Source of the DNA: Bacteroidales bacterium | GTDB taxonomy: Bacteria > Bacteroidota > Bacteroidia > Bacteroidales > Bacteroidaceae | Direction: 5' to 3' | Length of the DNA stretch: 45,269 bases | Assembly: GCA_004552195.1 (NCBI GenBank) | Contig: SFPC01000019.1 | Coordinates: forward strand, 1-45,269 | Shown here: positions 43,870-45,269 of the stretch, in pieces | How positions within the stretch are numbered: the first letter of the stretch is position 1 | How the letters are laid out: each line of letters starts with the position of its first letter | The notes under the pieces: generated by a model | Databases searched by the model: none | What the model saw: the letters and a program-made list of their open reading frames with translations, nothing else | What the model was told of the DNA's origin: nothing | Translations under genes and position numbers: made by a program

Positions 43870-43932
43870 AAAAAGTCCCGGACTATTTTTCACAACTCGA
43901 CGAGTAGAAAAAAATAGTCCGGGACTTTTTTT
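43870..43932. repeat. family B hairpin (locus B6), right of the dynamin cassette
   Basis: Canonical copy in inverted orientation: AGTCCCGGACTATTTTT, central ACTCGACGAGT and AATAGTCCGGGACTTTTT. The extension (CACAAGTGGCGGACTTGC) is on the right, to 43950. It follows the last cassette gene by 58 bp and would work as its terminator. The rest of the gap to 44087 shows no gene. Confidence 0.9.
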
Positions 43933-44087
43933 CACAAGTGGCGGACTTGCAGAACCGCCATGCAGGTGCCCCGTGAACAGCCGGCGGAATCTATCAGATT
44001 GTCAGCCAAAACGGAGCGTTGAAAGCAGGAATGGCATCGACAAAACGAAAAAACAAAAAAAATGTTGGGATGATAAAATATAACCAT

Positions 44088-44095
44088 TACCTTTG
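44088..44095 (+). promoter_or_regulatory. promoter of the secreted protein at the window end
   Basis: TACCTTTG (-7) with TTG at 44064-44066, 21 bp upstream, is the best -33/-7 pair in the window. It lies 65 bp before the ATG at 44160. Confidence 0.6.
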
Positions 44096-44159
44096 CCGCA
44101 CCTTACCACACTGTTCCTATCAACCGAACATAACACGTTTAACTAAATAACTAAAGCAA

Positions 44160-45269
44160 ATGAAGAAATCATTACTTTCTCTCGCAGCAGCCCTGATTGC
44201 CGCACCTGCCCTGCTTGCAGCAGCAGCCCTGCTTGCCGCACCCGCTAGTGCCCAGCTGCTGCAAAAGAACGCTTCTGTCTTAGGCCAGAAGAAAGAAGTG
44301 CCTGCTTGGGCACAGAAGCAGTTGCAGAAAGGCCAGTCTTTGCTGAATGGCAAGTCTCTGCAGCCCGCCCCCTTTGCGCTGAACCAGCCTAATCACCTGT
44401 CGCGCGCTGCCAGCCAGCGTTCGCGCACGGAAATCAGCCCCGGCACCCTGAAAAAGAACGAGCTCACCGGTTACGGCTTCGGTGCTTTCTTTTATGGCGA
44501 CATGCTTTCGCGCTATGTGGGCAACACCTTCAATTCCATCAACTTTGCCGTATGGCCCGGCAACTACAGCAACATCCTGGTGTTCGTGCTGGACGGTACG
44601 ACCGGTAAGGCATTGTGGCAGACCACGGTTGACGCGCTGACCTGCATCGACCCCAGCACGGGTAACCTCAACATGAACTCGGTGCCCTGCGACTACGTCG
44701 TGACGGGCGAAGAGCAGGTGCTCTACATCGGTTGGGTGGCCGACTACAGTGCTTCGCAAAGTGACCCTTATGCTTCGAAGTATGAAGGCATCCTGCCTTT
44801 CTACGAGGACTTTACCCATACCGCCGAAGGCGCATACGTTCACGTAAAGGATGCCAGCGGCAATTTGCAGCTGGTTCTCTCTGCCGGTACGTTGGAGGAC
44901 CAGGACGGAAACGCCTTTGATGCAGCTGCGGTCCTCACCATCGACACTGAGGGTAAAAACGGCCTGAAGGACAACGACTCTTATCCTGTTGCGATGAGCA
45001 CCGTCCGTGGCGACATTCACACGGGCAAGGGTGGCAACGCCGCCATTCAGTTGGAGAACCTCGGTCTGGACTCCATCAAGTCGATCGACTACACCCTCAG
45101 CTTGGGTTCCAAGTCTGTCAACGGCACTTACAACTTCAAAGAACCCATCCCCTTCTACGGTATCAGCGTATTAAAGGTTCCCGCAGTGCTCTCCGACGAG
45201 GCCGGCACAGACATCGCTAACTTCACCGTAACCAAGGTGAATGGCGTGGACGACGAAATGGCCGACAAT
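44160..45269 (+). CDS. secreted protein, partial (runs off the window)
   Basis: Open through the window end, at least 370 aa. The signal peptide is unusually long and repetitive: MKKSLLSLAAALIAAPALLA followed by AAALLAAPASAQ, created by an imperfect 36-bp tandem duplication (see findings). The mature part starts with a Lys/Gln-rich segment. A beta-rich domain follows, with YGFGAFFYGDMLSRYVGNTF, NFAVWPGNYSNILVFVLDGT and repeated strand/turn units, possibly immunoglobulin-like adhesin or sorting modules. I do not recognise the family; a type IX sorting domain could lie beyond the edge. Confidence 0.8.
   Translation, partial: MKKSLLSLAAALIAAPALLAAAALLAAPASAQLLQKNASVLGQKKEVPAWAQKQLQKGQSLLNGKSLQPAPFALNQPNHLSRAASQRSRTEISPGTLKKNELTGYGFGAFFYGDMLSRYVGNTFNSINFAVWPGNYSNILVFVLDGTTGKALWQTTVDALTCIDPSTGNLNMNSVPCDYVVTGEEQVLYIGWVADYSASQSDPYASKYEGILPFYEDFTHTAEGAYVHVKDASGNLQLVLSAGTLEDQDGNAFDAAAVLTIDTEGKNGLKDNDSYPVAMSTVRGDIHTGKGGNAAIQLENLGLDSIKSIDYTLSLGSKSVNGTYNFKEPIPFYGISVLKVPAVLSDEAGTDIANFTVTKVNGVDDEMADN

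Overview
The window looks like a chromosomal segment from a GC-rich (roughly 55-60% by eye) member of the Bacteroidales. Four things point there. Upstream regions repeatedly carry the Bacteroidetes -7 promoter box TAnnTTTG, and Shine-Dalgarno sequences are scarce. There is a hybrid two-component sensor with a fused AraC output domain. Typical Bacteroidetes secreted families occur (DUF6029-like, Omp28-like, WG-repeat, OmpH-like). Housekeeping enzymes match Bacteroidales in sequence style. I saw no tRNA, rRNA, CRISPR array, transposase, integrase or phage gene. Genus cannot be settled from this sequence.

Layout. 1-2.9 kb: a sugar-sensing hybrid two-component regulator whose periplasmic domain seems to have an internal deletion. 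3.1-4.7 kb: a two-gene minus-strand unit (metallophosphoesterase lipoprotein, then an outer-membrane-like protein). 5.0-16.1 kb: a cation:proton antiporter, peptidase T, guanine deaminase, a lone cysD, glycyl-tRNA synthetase, an FKBP-type isomerase lipoprotein and PriA. 16.3-21.0 kb: an acyltransferase, an RluA-type pseudouridine synthase and an AspT/YidE-type transporter. 21.5-25.4 kb: four exported proteins (TlpA-like thioredoxin, DUF6029-like barrel, Omp28-like protein, small secreted protein). 26-33.6 kb, all minus strand: a WG-repeat protein, metG, murI, an OmpH/Skp-like chaperone and a lipoprotein. 44.2 kb to the end: a secreted protein cut off by the window edge.

The most unusual part is 34.2-43.8 kb, a plus-strand cassette that appears to be one operon. 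It holds a sigma-70-like factor, a translationally coupled acidic protein resembling a soluble anti-sigma N-terminus, a papain-like cysteine peptidase preceded by about six calcium-binding-like aspartate loops and lacking a signal peptide, and an unknown 177-aa protein. These are followed by three different dynamin-like GTPases, a short coiled-coil reading frame that may be the frameshifted tail of the third, and a small protein with a hydrophobic hairpin. I infer a regulated membrane-remodelling, stress or defence system. I do not recognise this combination as a named system.

The spaces between genes contain two dispersed repeat families. Family A is a ~70-80 bp hairpin built from GACAAC/GTTGTC hexamers; it always occurs as a closely spaced pair (four loci, eight units). 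Family B is a ~60 bp hairpin built around AGTCC(C/T)GGACT arms with A/T-rich ends (six loci). Both occur in convergent, codirectional and divergent gaps, so termination alone does not explain them. Two nearly identical family B copies in opposite orientation bracket the dynamin cassette.
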